From: Streptomyces olivaceoviridis
GTDB taxonomy: Bacteria > Actinomycetota > Actinomycetes > Streptomycetales > Streptomycetaceae
Reading direction: 5' to 3'
Assembly (NCBI RefSeq): GCF_014650115.1
Contig: NZ_BMUI01000001.1
Span: forward strand, 186,001-250,000
Length of the DNA stretch: 64,000 nucleotides
Both the position numbers and the translations under genes were made by a program. How positions within the stretch are numbered: position 1 is the first letter of the stretch; every line of letters starts with the position of its first letter. Shown here piece by piece: positions 1-9,124 of this stretch. The notes beneath the pieces were generated by a model. That model ran no database searches, had not been told where the DNA came from, and was given only the letters and a program-made list of their open reading frames with translations.

Positions 1-611
1 GGGGTGCCGGGTGAGAGCACGGCCCCCTTGCGGCTGGCGTGCAGCAGCCGCCCGCCGAAGAACTGCAACGCCCGCTCACCGCGCACGTCGATGCCCGGCA
101 TGTACGGCTGCACCATCGCGGTGAAGCCCTCCGTGTGCATGCGCGCCAGGTGCCGTACCGCCGTGTCGTGCTCGGCGGGTGTGTAGCGGGCGGCGAACCG
201 GGCGCCCGCGCCCGAGGTCGGCTTGATCACGAACTCGTGCCCGGCCGGCAGGTCGGCCGGCTCGCCGGGGGCCAGGTAGCGGGTGGGGACGGTGGGCACG
301 CCGGCCGCCGCCAGCTCCCCGAGGTACCGCTTGTCGGCGTTCCAGCGCACCACCGGGGCCGGGTTGGCGAGCCGGGTCAGCGCGCCGACCCGGTCCACCC
401 AGGCGGCGAACTCCGTGGCCCGCCAGCTGTAGTCCCAGGTCGAGCGGATGACGACGAGGTCGTACCCGCCCCAGTCCACCGCCGGGTCGTCCCAGTACCG
501 GGCCTCCGCCCCGGCACCGGCGTCCGTGAGCGCCCGCACCAGCGCCGGCAGGTCCGCGTCCCTGCTCGGTCCGGCTCCGGGGTCGTAGGTGGCGAGGGCT
601 ATGCGGGACAC
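1..611 (-). CDS. ATP-grasp superfamily protein, 3' end outside window
   Basis: The gene is read on the minus strand from a GTG at 611 and runs off the left edge of the window, so about 203 N-terminal residues are seen. The protein begins MSRIALATYDPG, contains a DLVVIRSTWDYSW segment, and has the nucleotide-binding stretch EFVIKPTSGAGARFA near residue 130, typical of stand-alone ATP-grasp ligases related to glutathione synthetase and RimK. Such enzymes join a carboxylate to an amine or thiol using ATP; the substrate cannot be told from sequence. It is divergent from the MerR-PP2C gene at 757, with about 145 bp between them. I am confident of the family and ignorant of the substrate. Confidence 0.8.
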   Translation of the reverse strand, partial: MSRIALATYDPGAGPSRDADLPALVRALTDAGAGAEARYWDDPAVDWGGYDLVVIRSTWDYSWRATEFAAWVDRVGALTRLANPAPVVRWNADKRYLGELAAAGVPTVPTRYLAPGEPADLPAGHEFVIKPTSGAGARFAARYTPAEHDTAVRHLARMHTEGFTAMVQPYMPGIDVRGERALQFFGGRLLHASRKGAVLSPGT

Positions 612-693
612 GGCGGACTCCCTGTCGTACGCGGGTTCGGCGGTCGGTGCGGCTGCGAGGCTAACAAGCGCCACGGGAACCGGGACAGCCCCG

Positions 694-724
694 TTGACCT
701 TCCCCTTCGGTCAGGCCCCAGCAT
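694..724 (+). promoter_or_regulatory. MerR-type promoter/operator of the MerR-PP2C gene
   Basis: A TTGACC box at 694-699 and a CAGCAT box at 719-724 are separated by 19 bp, the long spacer typical of MerR-activated promoters. A dyad TGACC (695-699) / GGTCA (709-713) lies across the spacer, where MerR dimers bind. It sits about 35 bp before the start codon of a MerR-family gene, so autoregulation is the natural inference. The arms are only 5 bp. Confidence 0.5.
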
Positions 725-756
725 CGGTGGCGGACGACGAGACGCGCGAGGTGCGC

Positions 757-1878
757 ATGGAACTGCTGACCATCGGGGCGTTCGCGAAGGCGAGTCGGCT
801 GTCGCCGAAGGCCCTGCGCCTGTACGACGAGCTGGACCTGCTGCCGCCCGCCCGGGTCGACCCGGACACCGGGTACCGCTACTACGCCCTCGCCCAGCTG
901 GAGCGGGCCCGGCTCGTGGCCTGGCTGCGCCGCCTGGGCATGCCCCTGGCGGAGATCCGGGCGGTGTGCGCCCTGGACGCGGCGGACGCGGCCCGGGAGA
1001 TCCGGGCGTACTGGGCGCGGGTGGATGCGGAGACGGCCGTACGGCGGGACCTGGCCGCGTTCCTCGTCGAGGAGCTGACCGGCGAGTCGAGAGGGAGACA
1101 CACCACCATGCTGGAACTGCGTTACGCGGCGCGTTCGGACCGCGGGCACGTCCGCCCGGCCAACCAGGACACGGTGTACGCGGGCCGCAGGCTGCTGGCG
1201 GTCGCCGACGGCTGCGGCCCGGCGGGGGCGCCCGCGAGCCGTGCCGCCGTGGCGGCGCTGAGGTTCCTGGACGGGGAACCGGCCGCGGGCAGTGTGCTGA
1301 ACCTGCTGGAGGAGGCGGTGCGCGGGGCGAACGAGGCCGTGCGGGACCTCGCGAGGGCCGCGGGGGAGGACGGCGAGGAGAGCGGGACGACGCTCACCGC
1401 GCTGCTGTGGACGGGGTCGAAGCTGGCCCTGGTGCACATCGGGGACTCACGGGCGTATCTGCTGCGGGACGGCGGGCTGTTCCGCATCACCCACGACCAC
1501 AGCGTGGTCCAGTCGCTGATCGACGAGGGACGGCTGTCGCAGGAGGAGGCCGAGAGCCATCCGCAGCGGGCCTTGCTGCTGAAGGCGCTGGGGACCTCCG
1601 GTGCGCCGTCGGTGCCGGACCTGCGGGTGCGGGAGGCCCGGGACGGGGACCGGTACCTGGTGTGCTCGGACGGGCTGACCCGGGTCGTTCCCGACGCGCT
1701 GATCAAGGAGCTGCTGACCGCCGGGTCCGACCCGGAGGCCGTCGTACGGTCCCTGATCGGCGCCGCCAACGCGGCGGGCGGTCCGGACAACGTCAGCTGT
1801 GTCGTCGCCGATGTGGTGGAGGCCGCCCGCCCGCCCGCGTCGGCTGGAACCGGCGGTGCGGCACGGGTCCTGGTGTAG
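757..1878 (+). CDS. MerR-type HTH regulator fused to a PP2C protein phosphatase
   Basis: The protein has 373 residues. Residues 1-70 are a MerR winged helix (LTIGAFAKASRLSPKALRLYDE), followed by a short helical dimerisation segment to about 110. From about 118 there is a PP2C-type Ser/Thr phosphatase with the metal and catalytic motifs intact: RPANQD, ADGCG, HIGDSRAYL, CSDGL and GPDNVS. Both modules appear functional, so phosphatase activity and DNA binding are probably linked. GTG codons in frame at 727 and 751 are alternative starts. A Shine-Dalgarno-like GGGAG at 1092-1096 precedes an in-frame ATG at 1108, exactly at the phosphatase boundary, so a free PP2C product is possible. A 19-bp-spacer promoter lies upstream. 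Fusions of this type occur in other streptomycetes; the regulon is unknown. Confidence 0.85.
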   Translation: MELLTIGAFAKASRLSPKALRLYDELDLLPPARVDPDTGYRYYALAQLERARLVAWLRRLGMPLAEIRAVCALDAADAAREIRAYWARVDAETAVRRDLAAFLVEELTGESRGRHTTMLELRYAARSDRGHVRPANQDTVYAGRRLLAVADGCGPAGAPASRAAVAALRFLDGEPAAGSVLNLLEEAVRGANEAVRDLARAAGEDGEESGTTLTALLWTGSKLALVHIGDSRAYLLRDGGLFRITHDHSVVQSLIDEGRLSQEEAESHPQRALLLKALGTSGAPSVPDLRVREARDGDRYLVCSDGLTRVVPDALIKELLTAGSDPEAVVRSLIGAANAAGGPDNVSCVVADVVEAARPPASAGTGGAARVLV

Positions 1879-1899
1879 GAAGGGTGCTGTCGTCCCCGG

Positions 1900-1942
1900 C
1901 AGTCGGCACCGCCGACAGTGCAGTCGGCACCGCCCGACAGTA
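1900..1942 (+). repeat. Tandem 21/22-bp repeat before matB
   Basis: Two head-to-tail copies (1900-1920 and 1921-1942) share the core CAGTCGGCACCGCC and end in GACAGT; the second copy has one extra C. They fill most of the gap between the MerR-PP2C stop and the matB ribosome binding site (AAGGAG at 1942-1947). Confidence 0.7.
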
Positions 1943-1955
1943 AGGAGTGCGCCGC

Positions 1956-3440
1956 GTGTCCTCGCTCTTTCCCGCTCTGACGGACGGTCCAGGTGAGCGC
2001 AGGGAGATGGGGGTTCCCCCGGACGAAGTCCGGGAGAGGGTCGCCCTGCGGTTCGGACCACGGACCCTGACGTACGGCGGCCTGGCGGGCGCCGCCGGTG
2101 CCCTCGCCGCACGGATCGAGGGCTCCGGCCGGGTCGCCGTGTGGGCCACCGCGGAGCTGGAGACCGCCGTCGCGGTGACCGGCGCGCTGCTCGCCGGGGT
2201 GGCGGCGGTGCCGCTCAACCCGAAGTCGGGCGAGAAGGAGCTGGCGCACATCCTGTCCGACAGCGCGCCGTCGCTCGTGCTCGCCGCGCCCGGCACGGAA
2301 CTGCCGTCCGTGTTCGGCGACTTGGTGCGGATCGACGTCGACGCGTCCGCCACCGGTGCCGTCCCGCCCGAGCGGGCCTCGGACGGCGACCCGGCGCTGG
2401 TCGTCTACACCTCCGGCACCACCGGCCCGCCCAAGGGCGCGGTCCTCCCCCGCCGGGCCCTGGCCACCACCCTGGACGCGCTCGCCGACGCCTGGCGGTG
2501 GACCGGCGACGACGTGCTGGTGCACGGGCTGCCGCTGTTCCACGTGCACGGGCTGGTGCTGGGTGTCCTGGGCCCGCTGCGGCGCGGCGGCTCGGTGCGG
2601 CACCTGGGGCGGTTCTCCCCCGAGGGCGTGGCCCGGGAGTTGCGGGCCGGCGCGACCATGATGTTCGGGGTGCCGACGATGTACCACCGGATCGCCGAGG
2701 CGCTGCCCGGCGACCCGGAGCTGGCCGAGGCGCTCGCCGGGGCCCGGCTGCTGGTCTCGGGCTCGGCCGCGCTGCCGGTCCACGACCACGAGCGGATCGC
2801 GGCGGCGACCGGACGCCGGGTGATCGAGCGGTACGGCATGACCGAGACCCTCATGAACACGAGCGTGCGGGCCGACGGTGAGGCCCGGGCCGGGACGGTC
2901 GGGGTGCCGCTGCCGGGCGTGGAGCTGCGACTGGTGGAGGAGGACGGCACGGAGATCACCGCGTACGACGGGGAGAGCGTCGGGGAGATCCAGGTGCGCG
3001 GGCCGAACCTGTTCACCGAGTACCTGAACCGGCCCGACGCCACCGCCGCCGCGTTCACCGCCGACGGCTGGTTCCGCACCGGGGACATGGCCGTGCGCGA
3101 GAGCGACGGCTACGTCCGCATCGTCGGCCGCAAGGCCACCGATCTGATCAAGAGCGGAGGGTACAAGATCGGGGCCGGTGAGATCGAGAACGCGCTGCTG
3201 GAGCACCCGGGGGTGCGGGAGGCGGCGGTCACCGGGGAGCCGGACGCCGACCTGGGCGAGCGGATCGTGGCCTGGATCGTCCCGGCGGACGCGGCGAGTC
3301 CGCCGGGAGTCGAGGAGTTGGCGGACCACGTGGCCCGGCGGCTGGCCCCGCACAAGCGCCCCCGGGTCGTCCGCTACCTCCAGGCGCTCCCGCGCAACGA
3401 CATGGGGAAGATCATGAAGCGGGCCCTGGCCGATGCCTGA
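1956..3440 (+). CDS. matB: Malonyl/methylmalonyl-CoA synthetase MatB
   Basis: A 494-residue member of the acyl-activating (ANL) family that makes malonyl-CoA or methylmalonyl-CoA from the free diacid, CoA and ATP. Visible motifs are the P-loop YTSGTTGPPKG at about 151-161, the aromatic segment ERYGMTETLMNT, GWFRTGDMA, and the C-terminal catalytic lysine (NDMGKIMKR, K485). The sequence closely follows what I remember of the S. coelicolor MatB enzyme of known structure, including its N terminus MSSLFPAL. I chose the GTG at 1956 because AAGGAG lies 8 bp upstream; it is preceded by a tandem 21-bp repeat. The stop overlaps the start of the carboxyltransferase gene by 8 bp, suggesting translational coupling and a shared role in supplying extender units or recycling malonate. 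Confidence 0.93.
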   Translation: MSSLFPALTDGPGERREMGVPPDEVRERVALRFGPRTLTYGGLAGAAGALAARIEGSGRVAVWATAELETAVAVTGALLAGVAAVPLNPKSGEKELAHILSDSAPSLVLAAPGTELPSVFGDLVRIDVDASATGAVPPERASDGDPALVVYTSGTTGPPKGAVLPRRALATTLDALADAWRWTGDDVLVHGLPLFHVHGLVLGVLGPLRRGGSVRHLGRFSPEGVARELRAGATMMFGVPTMYHRIAEALPGDPELAEALAGARLLVSGSAALPVHDHERIAAATGRRVIERYGMTETLMNTSVRADGEARAGTVGVPLPGVELRLVEEDGTEITAYDGESVGEIQVRGPNLFTEYLNRPDATAAAFTADGWFRTGDMAVRESDGYVRIVGRKATDLIKSGGYKIGAGEIENALLEHPGVREAAVTGEPDADLGERIVAWIVPADAASPPGVEELADHVARRLAPHKRPRVVRYLQALPRNDMGKIMKRALADA

Positions 3441-4833
3441 GCGGCTTACGGCACGGGAGACGGTGGCGCTGGTCGCGGACGCGGACAGTTTCCGCGAATT
3501 CGCCGCGCCCCCCAGAAAGTCGCCGCCGGACGGGCCCCTCGGCTGGCAGGGCTACGACGCCTCCCGCGCCCGTGCCGCCGCACACACCGGCGAGCAGGAG
3601 TCGGTCGTCTGCGGCACCGCGCGCGTCGAGGGCACCCGGGCCGTGCTGATCGCCTTCGAGTTCGGCTTCCTGGGCGGCTCGCTGGGCGAGCGCACCGGGG
3701 ATCTGCTGGAGGCGGCGTACACCCGTGCCCGCGAACACCGGCTGCCCGTCGTGCCGTTGATCGCGACCGGGGGCAGCCGGATGCAGGAGGGCATGCTCGC
3801 GCTCACCCAACTCCAGCGGGTGGCCCGGCAGTCCGCGCTCACCCGCGAGGCGGGGCTGCCGCAGATCGCGGTCCTGCGGGACCCGACGACCGGCGGCGGC
3901 TGGGCCACCCTCGGCGCGGGCGCGGACATCGTCCTGGCGCTCCCCGGCGCCCAGGTCGGCTTCGCCGGCTCCCGGGTCCGCCCGCCGGACGCCGACCCGG
4001 CCGCGTACACGGCGGAGTCCCAGCTCGCGGCGGGCTCGGCGGACGCGATCGTGACGCCGGCGGAACTGAAGGGGGTGCTGGGCCGGTGGCTGCGACTGCT
4101 GGCCGGGCACGGGGCGGGGGGCACGCCGGGTGTCACGCCGGCCGCCGCCCCCGTGCCGGGTGCGCTGGGCCGGGACGGGGTGAGCGGGAGCGGGTGGGAG
4201 GCTGTCGAGCGGGCGCGGGCGGTCGGGCGGCCTCGGGCGCACGCCTACCTGGACGCCTACTTCGACGACCGGCTGCCGATCAGCGGTGACCGGTGCGGCG
4301 GCACCGATCCCGGCGGGATGCTGTGCGGGTTCGGCGAGCGGGACGGCCGTACCGTGGCCTACGCGGCGCAGACCGGCACGGCGACCCGCCCCGCCGGGTA
4401 CCGCACCGCCGCCCGGCTGATCCGGCTGGCGGACCGGCTCGGCGTCCCCGTGCTGACGCTGGTGGACACCCCGGGCGCCGCGAACGACGCGGAGGCCGAG
4501 CGGCAGGGCGTCGGCGCGGCCGTCGCCGAGGTGTTCGGCGCGGTCGCCGCCGCCCGCGTGCCCGTCACCGCCCTCGTCATCGGCGAGGGCGGCTCCGGCG
4601 GCGCCCTCGCACTGGCCGCGCCCGGCAACACCTGGGCCACCCCGGACAGTTACTTCTCGGTGATCGCGCCGGAACTGGCGGCCGCCATCCTGAAACGCCC
4701 GCCGGAGGAGGTCCGGCCGACCGCGAACCAGCTCCGCATCCGCCCCCAGGACCTGGTGGAACTGGGCGTGGTCCAGGGCGTCGTCGCGGCGTCCGCGCCC
4801 CGGAGCGTCACCGGACCGCCACCGCCCGAATGA
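3433..4833 (+). CDS. Acyl-CoA carboxylase carboxyltransferase-like protein (beta/alpha fused)
   Basis: A 466-residue crotonase-fold protein with two carboxyltransferase halves: a beta-like N half (about 10-225, with GGSRMQEGMLALTQL and the acyl-CoA oxyanion-hole segment TTGGGWATLGAGADI) and an alpha-like C half (about 255-455, with TLVDTPGAANDAEAE and GEGGSGGALALAAP). They are joined by a Gly/Pro-rich linker around 220-255. It probably transfers carboxylate from biotin to acetyl- or propionyl-CoA, but no biotin carboxylase or BCCP gene is nearby. The start overlaps matB by 8 bp. The 3' end overlaps the convergent protease gene by 26 bp (4808-4833), so each transcript reads into the other. Confidence 0.85.
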   Translation: MPERLTARETVALVADADSFREFAAPPRKSPPDGPLGWQGYDASRARAAAHTGEQESVVCGTARVEGTRAVLIAFEFGFLGGSLGERTGDLLEAAYTRAREHRLPVVPLIATGGSRMQEGMLALTQLQRVARQSALTREAGLPQIAVLRDPTTGGGWATLGAGADIVLALPGAQVGFAGSRVRPPDADPAAYTAESQLAAGSADAIVTPAELKGVLGRWLRLLAGHGAGGTPGVTPAAAPVPGALGRDGVSGSGWEAVERARAVGRPRAHAYLDAYFDDRLPISGDRCGGTDPGGMLCGFGERDGRTVAYAAQTGTATRPAGYRTAARLIRLADRLGVPVLTLVDTPGAANDAEAERQGVGAAVAEVFGAVAAARVPVTALVIGEGGSGGALALAAPGNTWATPDSYFSVIAPELAAAILKRPPEEVRPTANQLRIRPQDLVELGVVQGVVAASAPRSVTGPPPPE

Positions 4834-7800
4834 TCTCCTGCGTCACCGCTCCCCCCTTGTCGTCCCGGGCCGAGGCCCGCAGCGACACGGAGGACGCGCC
4901 GCGCGGCACGGTCAGCGTGCCGCGCCAGGAGGTGTCCCGGCCGGTGCTCAGGGGAACCGTCCGCCAGGTCGTGCCGTCGTCGTACGACACCTCCAGCCGG
5001 CCGCCGCCGAGCCTGCCGGTGCCCGCGGCGTGCGCCACGTACGCGGCGCCGATGGCGACCGGTACCCGCTGCCCGCCGCGCACCGCACCGGCGAGGTCGG
5101 TGTCGAGGTCGTAGGCGAGGTTGATCAGCGGCAGGTACGTCCAGTGGTCCCCGGGGGTGGCCGCCGAGCGGAAGGTCCACTCGGTGTGGCCCCGGGTGGC
5201 GAGCGGCCACCGGCCGGCGTCGAGGGCGGTGTCGGTGACGACCTGGTAGGTGTGCTCGTCGGCGGGCGCGTCCCAGACGTAGGCGGCGGAGCCGGTGTTC
5301 TGGTCGACCAGGGTGCCGTCGAGCCGGACGGAGGTGGTCTGGCGCATCCCGCCGTCCTCGCTCCACACGTCGCCGAAGCCGGTGTGGTCGGGGCCGGAGT
5401 CGCCCCAGCCGGGCACGTTCACCTGGATCTGGTTCCCGGCCCGTTGCTGGCCCCAGCCGAGCCCGGTGCCCAGCCACGGGTGCCACACCGGCCGGAACCA
5501 GTGCAGCGCCGGCCGGGTCCCGCCGTCGTAGCGGACGAGCCCGCCGCGCTCCTCCAGCGCGCCGTCGCCGGCGGTGACGGACTCGTGCCACAGCTGGCCG
5601 GGTCCGGTGGAGACGTAGTCGGTGCGCCGGGCGGGCAGGGCGACGCGCTCCTGGAAGCCGAGGCCGATCGGGAAGGTGTCGGTGATCGAGTACCGGAACT
5701 CGCCGCCGCCCTGCGGCCGTGCGGCGTGGAACGTGACGCGCACGGCGGCCAGTTGCCGGGCGCCGGGCGCGTACGTGAGGTCCCGGTCCGGGATGGCTCC
5801 GCGGTGGCCCTCGGAGAGGTCGTACACGTACGGCGAGTCGGTGGTGCCGGTCATGTCCGCCCGGCCCAGCGCCCTGAGGCGTGCCGCGTCCGCCTGGTTC
5901 ACGGTGGCGATCGGCAGGGGCCGGTCGGCGTTGTCGTCGGTGCCCCACCAGGCCATCAGCCGGCCGGGCGCGTCGTCCGTGACGAACAGGGCCTTGGCAC
6001 CCGCGTCCTGCGCGGCCCGCGCGAGCGCGGCCGGGTCGGCGCCGGGGGCGAGGCGGGCGAGCACGGCCTTGCCGAACACCCCGGTGACGGGCCCGTCGCC
6101 GACGTCCACCAGGGGCAGTCGCGTGCGGCCCGCGGTGAGGGTGCCGCCCGGCTGGACGGTGGCCTCGGCGACGCCCTCGACCTCAAGCCGTGGCTTGGCC
6201 AGCCGCCATACGGTGCGGTACTCGAAGGTGCCCCGCGTGACCTCGGGGGTGGGGGCGGCGAAGACGCTGTCGTAGGTGAGGGGCACCTGGACCGCGCCGA
6301 ACAGGTCGGCTCCGTTCGCCTTCCGGTCGTACTCCATCACGAGCTGGTGGGTCTCGGTGCGCCGGTCCACGGCCGCGCGGACCTCGCGCAGCGTGCGGCC
6401 GTCCAGGGTGATGTCGCGGTCCCGGTCGAGGGCGATCTCGGGGGCGGTGAGGAAGCCGAGGCCGAGGGAGTCGGCGCCGTGGCTGCCGGGCACGTCGAGG
6501 AAGGTGGCGAGGGCGTAGGTGCCGGGTTCCAGGCGCAGCCGGAGCGTGCCCGAGTCGCCGACGTGGACGGGCTCGGCGTCCACACCCTCGGCGAGCCGCT
6601 GCACGGTGAGGTCGGCGGCGGCGGGCGCGCCCGAGCGGTCCTTGACGTGGACGGTGAGCGTGTACCGCTCCTCCTCCTTGACCAGCCCGAACACGGTGTG
6701 CGCGACCGTGTCGCCGGCCGGGTCGGTGGCCACGATCTGCCCGCTGGTGTCGCCGACCGGTGCCTTGGAGGCGTCGCCGGTGACGGTGGTGGAGGCGGTG
6801 CCGTGGGCGGGCACGGTGAGACGGTCGTCGGCGAGGCGGGCGACGCCGGCCGGGGCTCCCCGCACCGACAGCCGCAGGTCGACCGGGGTGCCGGTGGAGT
6901 TGGTGTAGGTGACGGTCCGGGTGACCGGCTCGTCCGCCTCGTACGGCCAGGCGTGGAAGCCGAGGTCGGCGCTGCCGGTGGCGGTGACCGTCGCGTGCAC
7001 CGCGTCCGGCACGCTCACCCGGCCCGCGCCCAGTGCGTAGGCGGAGGCGTCGAGCTGTTTCGAGCTGGACATCAGCGCGTCCTTCAGCCGCGCGCCGGTC
7101 CAGTCCGGATGCCGCTCGGCGAGCAGCGCCGCGACGCCCGCGACCTGCGGGGTCGCCATGGAGGTACCGCTCATGGAGGTGTAGGGGCCGGTGCCGCCGG
7201 TGAGCCCGGAGCGGGCGGCGAGGATGTCCACGCCGGGGGCGGCGAGGTCGGGTTTGAGGGCGTTGTCGCCGTACCGGGGTCCGGCGGAGCTGAACCAGGC
7301 GGCCTGGTCGGCGGAGTCGACGGCGCCGACGGTGAGGGCGGCGTCGGCGGCGCCCGGTGAGCCGATGGAGGAGGGGGCTCCGGTGTTGCCGGCGGCGACG
7401 ACGAACAGTGCGCCGGTCTCCTTCGAGAGGGTGTCCACCGCCTGTGCCATGGGGTCGGTGCCGTCGCTCGCCTCGGTGGAGCCGAGGCTCATGGAGACGA
7501 TCCGGGCGTGCACGTCCCGTGCCGCCCATTCCATCCCGGCGATGATCTGGGACTCGCTGCCCGAGCCCTGGTCGCCGAGCACCTTGCCGACGGCGAGGTT
7601 CGCGCCCGGCGCCACTCCCTTCTCCTTGCCGTCGGAGGCGGCGCCGCTGCCGCCGACGGTGGAGGTGACGTGGGTGCCGTGGCCGTTGCGGTCGGCGACC
7701 TCCTGTCCGTCGACGAAGCTCTTGGTGGCGCTCACCCGGTCCACGAGGTCGGGGTGGCCGAGGTCGGCTCCGGTGTCCAGGACGGCGACGGTGACGCCCT

Positions 7801-8419
7801 TGCCGGTCAGCCCCGCGTCCCAGCCCGCCGCTGTGCCGATCTGGGCGTTGCTCTCGGCGAGTTCGGCCCGCACGCGCCCGTCGAGCCACACCTTGTCGAT
7901 GCCGGGCGTCCGGGTGAACGACCGCCAGAAGGCCCGCCCCTTGCCGGCCTCCACGGCGGCCCCGCGCAGACTGGGCAGCGCACGGGTCCGCTCGGCACCG
8001 GCCGGGGTCGCGGTCCGCGCGCTCCTGTCGTAGGTGACGATCAGCGGCAGGGCGTCGGCCTCGGCGTCGGTGAGTCCCTGCCGGATCAGCCCGCTGACGT
8101 CGAACAGCCGCCGGTCCAGGGTGCCGGCCCGCAGATACGGCAGCGCCTCGTCCGGTACGACGGTGAGGTGGCCGTCGCCGCGCTGTGTCCGTACGGCACC
8201 GGTGGCGCCCGCGGGCCGTCGTACGGTGACCGTCTGTCTGCCGTGCCCGAGGTCGGTGACGGTCACCTTGTCGCCGGTGACGAGGGTGACGGTGGTGGTG
8301 CCGCTCGCGCCGGGGCCCTGGGGACGCGGTGCCGCGACCGCCGGGCCGGCCGGGAGCAGGGCGCTCACCAGCCCCGCGGCGAGCAGGGCGGCCCCGCGTC
8401 TGACTGGTCCTGTGCTCAT
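4808..8419 (-). CDS. Secreted S8 family subtilisin-like serine protease, large
   Basis: A 1203-residue exoenzyme. Its Sec signal peptide (RRGAALLAAGLVSALLPAG) ends near AVAAP at about 32. A propeptide follows (about 40-170), then the subtilase domain with the full triad: D215 (VAVLDTGAD), H247 (NGHGTHVTS) and S420 (SGTSMATPQVAG). About 750 further residues include Fn3-like beta-sandwich repeats and a PA-like insertion, as in other large Streptomyces proteases. There is no LPXTG or membrane anchor, so it is probably released. The ATG at 8419 directly precedes the signal peptide. It is divergent from the trypsin-co-occurring gene at 8672. Confidence 0.92.
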   Translation of the reverse strand: MSTGPVRRGAALLAAGLVSALLPAGPAVAAPRPQGPGASGTTTVTLVTGDKVTVTDLGHGRQTVTVRRPAGATGAVRTQRGDGHLTVVPDEALPYLRAGTLDRRLFDVSGLIRQGLTDAEADALPLIVTYDRSARTATPAGAERTRALPSLRGAAVEAGKGRAFWRSFTRTPGIDKVWLDGRVRAELAESNAQIGTAAGWDAGLTGKGVTVAVLDTGADLGHPDLVDRVSATKSFVDGQEVADRNGHGTHVTSTVGGSGAASDGKEKGVAPGANLAVGKVLGDQGSGSESQIIAGMEWAARDVHARIVSMSLGSTEASDGTDPMAQAVDTLSKETGALFVVAAGNTGAPSSIGSPGAADAALTVGAVDSADQAAWFSSAGPRYGDNALKPDLAAPGVDILAARSGLTGGTGPYTSMSGTSMATPQVAGVAALLAERHPDWTGARLKDALMSSSKQLDASAYALGAGRVSVPDAVHATVTATGSADLGFHAWPYEADEPVTRTVTYTNSTGTPVDLRLSVRGAPAGVARLADDRLTVPAHGTASTTVTGDASKAPVGDTSGQIVATDPAGDTVAHTVFGLVKEEERYTLTVHVKDRSGAPAAADLTVQRLAEGVDAEPVHVGDSGTLRLRLEPGTYALATFLDVPGSHGADSLGLGFLTAPEIALDRDRDITLDGRTLREVRAAVDRRTETHQLVMEYDRKANGADLFGAVQVPLTYDSVFAAPTPEVTRGTFEYRTVWRLAKPRLEVEGVAEATVQPGGTLTAGRTRLPLVDVGDGPVTGVFGKAVLARLAPGADPAALARAAQDAGAKALFVTDDAPGRLMAWWGTDDNADRPLPIATVNQADAARLRALGRADMTGTTDSPYVYDLSEGHRGAIPDRDLTYAPGARQLAAVRVTFHAARPQGGGEFRYSITDTFPIGLGFQERVALPARRTDYVSTGPGQLWHESVTAGDGALEERGGLVRYDGGTRPALHWFRPVWHPWLGTGLGWGQQRAGNQIQVNVPGWGDSGPDHTGFGDVWSEDGGMRQTTSVRLDGTLVDQNTGSAAYVWDAPADEHTYQVVTDTALDAGRWPLATRGHTEWTFRSAATPGDHWTYLPLINLAYDLDTDLAGAVRGGQRVPVAIGAAYVAHAAGTGRLGGGRLEVSYDDGTTWRTVPLSTGRDTSWRGTLTVPRGASSVSLRASARDDKGGAVTQEIIRAVAVR

Positions 8420-8588
8420 CCACGCCTCTTCTCGTGTGTGGCGAGTCGTGTCGTCGAGTCGTGCCGTGCGGAGTGCGTCGCGTGCTGGGGACGAGTGTGA
8501 TGTGCCGCTCGTCGTACGAGAGTTGACCGGTGCTGACGGAAAGGCGCCCTGGCGGGTTCTCGCCAACCCCGGAACGTGTCCCGCCCCT

Positions 8589-8619
8589 CGGTGCCGCGTG
8601 TGTGACTCCCGCGGCACCG
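8589..8619. promoter_or_regulatory. 10-bp inverted repeat upstream of the VMAP-type operon
   Basis: CGGTGCCGCG (8589-8598) and CGCGGCACCG (8610-8619) form a perfect dyad with an 11-nt centre, ending about 52 bp before the first gene of the operon. It could be an operator or a 5'-leader hairpin; nothing in the sequence decides between them. Confidence 0.5.
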
Positions 8620-8671
8620 TCCGTAACATGGGGTGGTCACTGGTCGGTACGACGGGGGAGCGAGCGTCAGC

Positions 8672-9124
8672 GTGGACGAGTTGGTGGAGTTCAGGACCGA
8701 GGACGGCGCGCTCGTCGTGGTGGAGGGTGCCGCCGGCACCCGGTCGGGAGCCCGCCTCGTCTCGCGCGGCGAGGGACCGGCGCAGGCCGCGCGCACCTTC
8801 GAGGGAGCGCTCGACGGCGTACGGGCGGCCGCGGCGTCCGCGCTGCGGGTCTTCCGGGACGGCAGCCTGCGCCCGGACGCGGTGGAGATCGAGTTCGGCG
8901 TGCGGCTGACCGCGGAGGCCGGTGCCGTCATCGCGAAGGGGTCGGCGGAGGGCCACCTGGTCGTCAAGCTCAGCTGGTCCCCCGGGCAGGCGCCGGACCA
9001 GGCCGCCCCGGGGGAGAACCCGCCCGCGTGGGCCGCGTCCGCGCAGCACGCGCCACCGCCGGCGGTGCCCGGCCAGGCCGCGCCCGACCGGAGCGTGCCG
9101 GGCCCGGAGTCCGCCGACCGGTGA
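8672..9124 (+). CDS. Trypsin-co-occurring domain 1 (CU044_2847-type) protein
   Basis: A 150-residue protein beginning MDELVEFRTEDGALVVVEG. Residues 1-107 form the small beta-rich domain described as trypsin-co-occurring (Trypco1), recognisable by its E-F-G-V-R-L-T-A-E-A-G-A-V-I motif near 78-91. A disordered Pro/Ala tail follows. This family is found beside trypsin-like proteases in NTP-dependent conflict gene sets and is thought to be an adaptor or substrate; its function is unproven. The start is a GTG with GGGGGAG at 8654-8660. Its stop overlaps the start of the protease gene by one base, so the two are probably made together. Confidence 0.8.
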   Translation: MDELVEFRTEDGALVVVEGAAGTRSGARLVSRGEGPAQAARTFEGALDGVRAAAASALRVFRDGSLRPDAVEIEFGVRLTAEAGAVIAKGSAEGHLVVKLSWSPGQAPDQAAPGENPPAWAASAQHAPPPAVPGQAAPDRSVPGPESADR

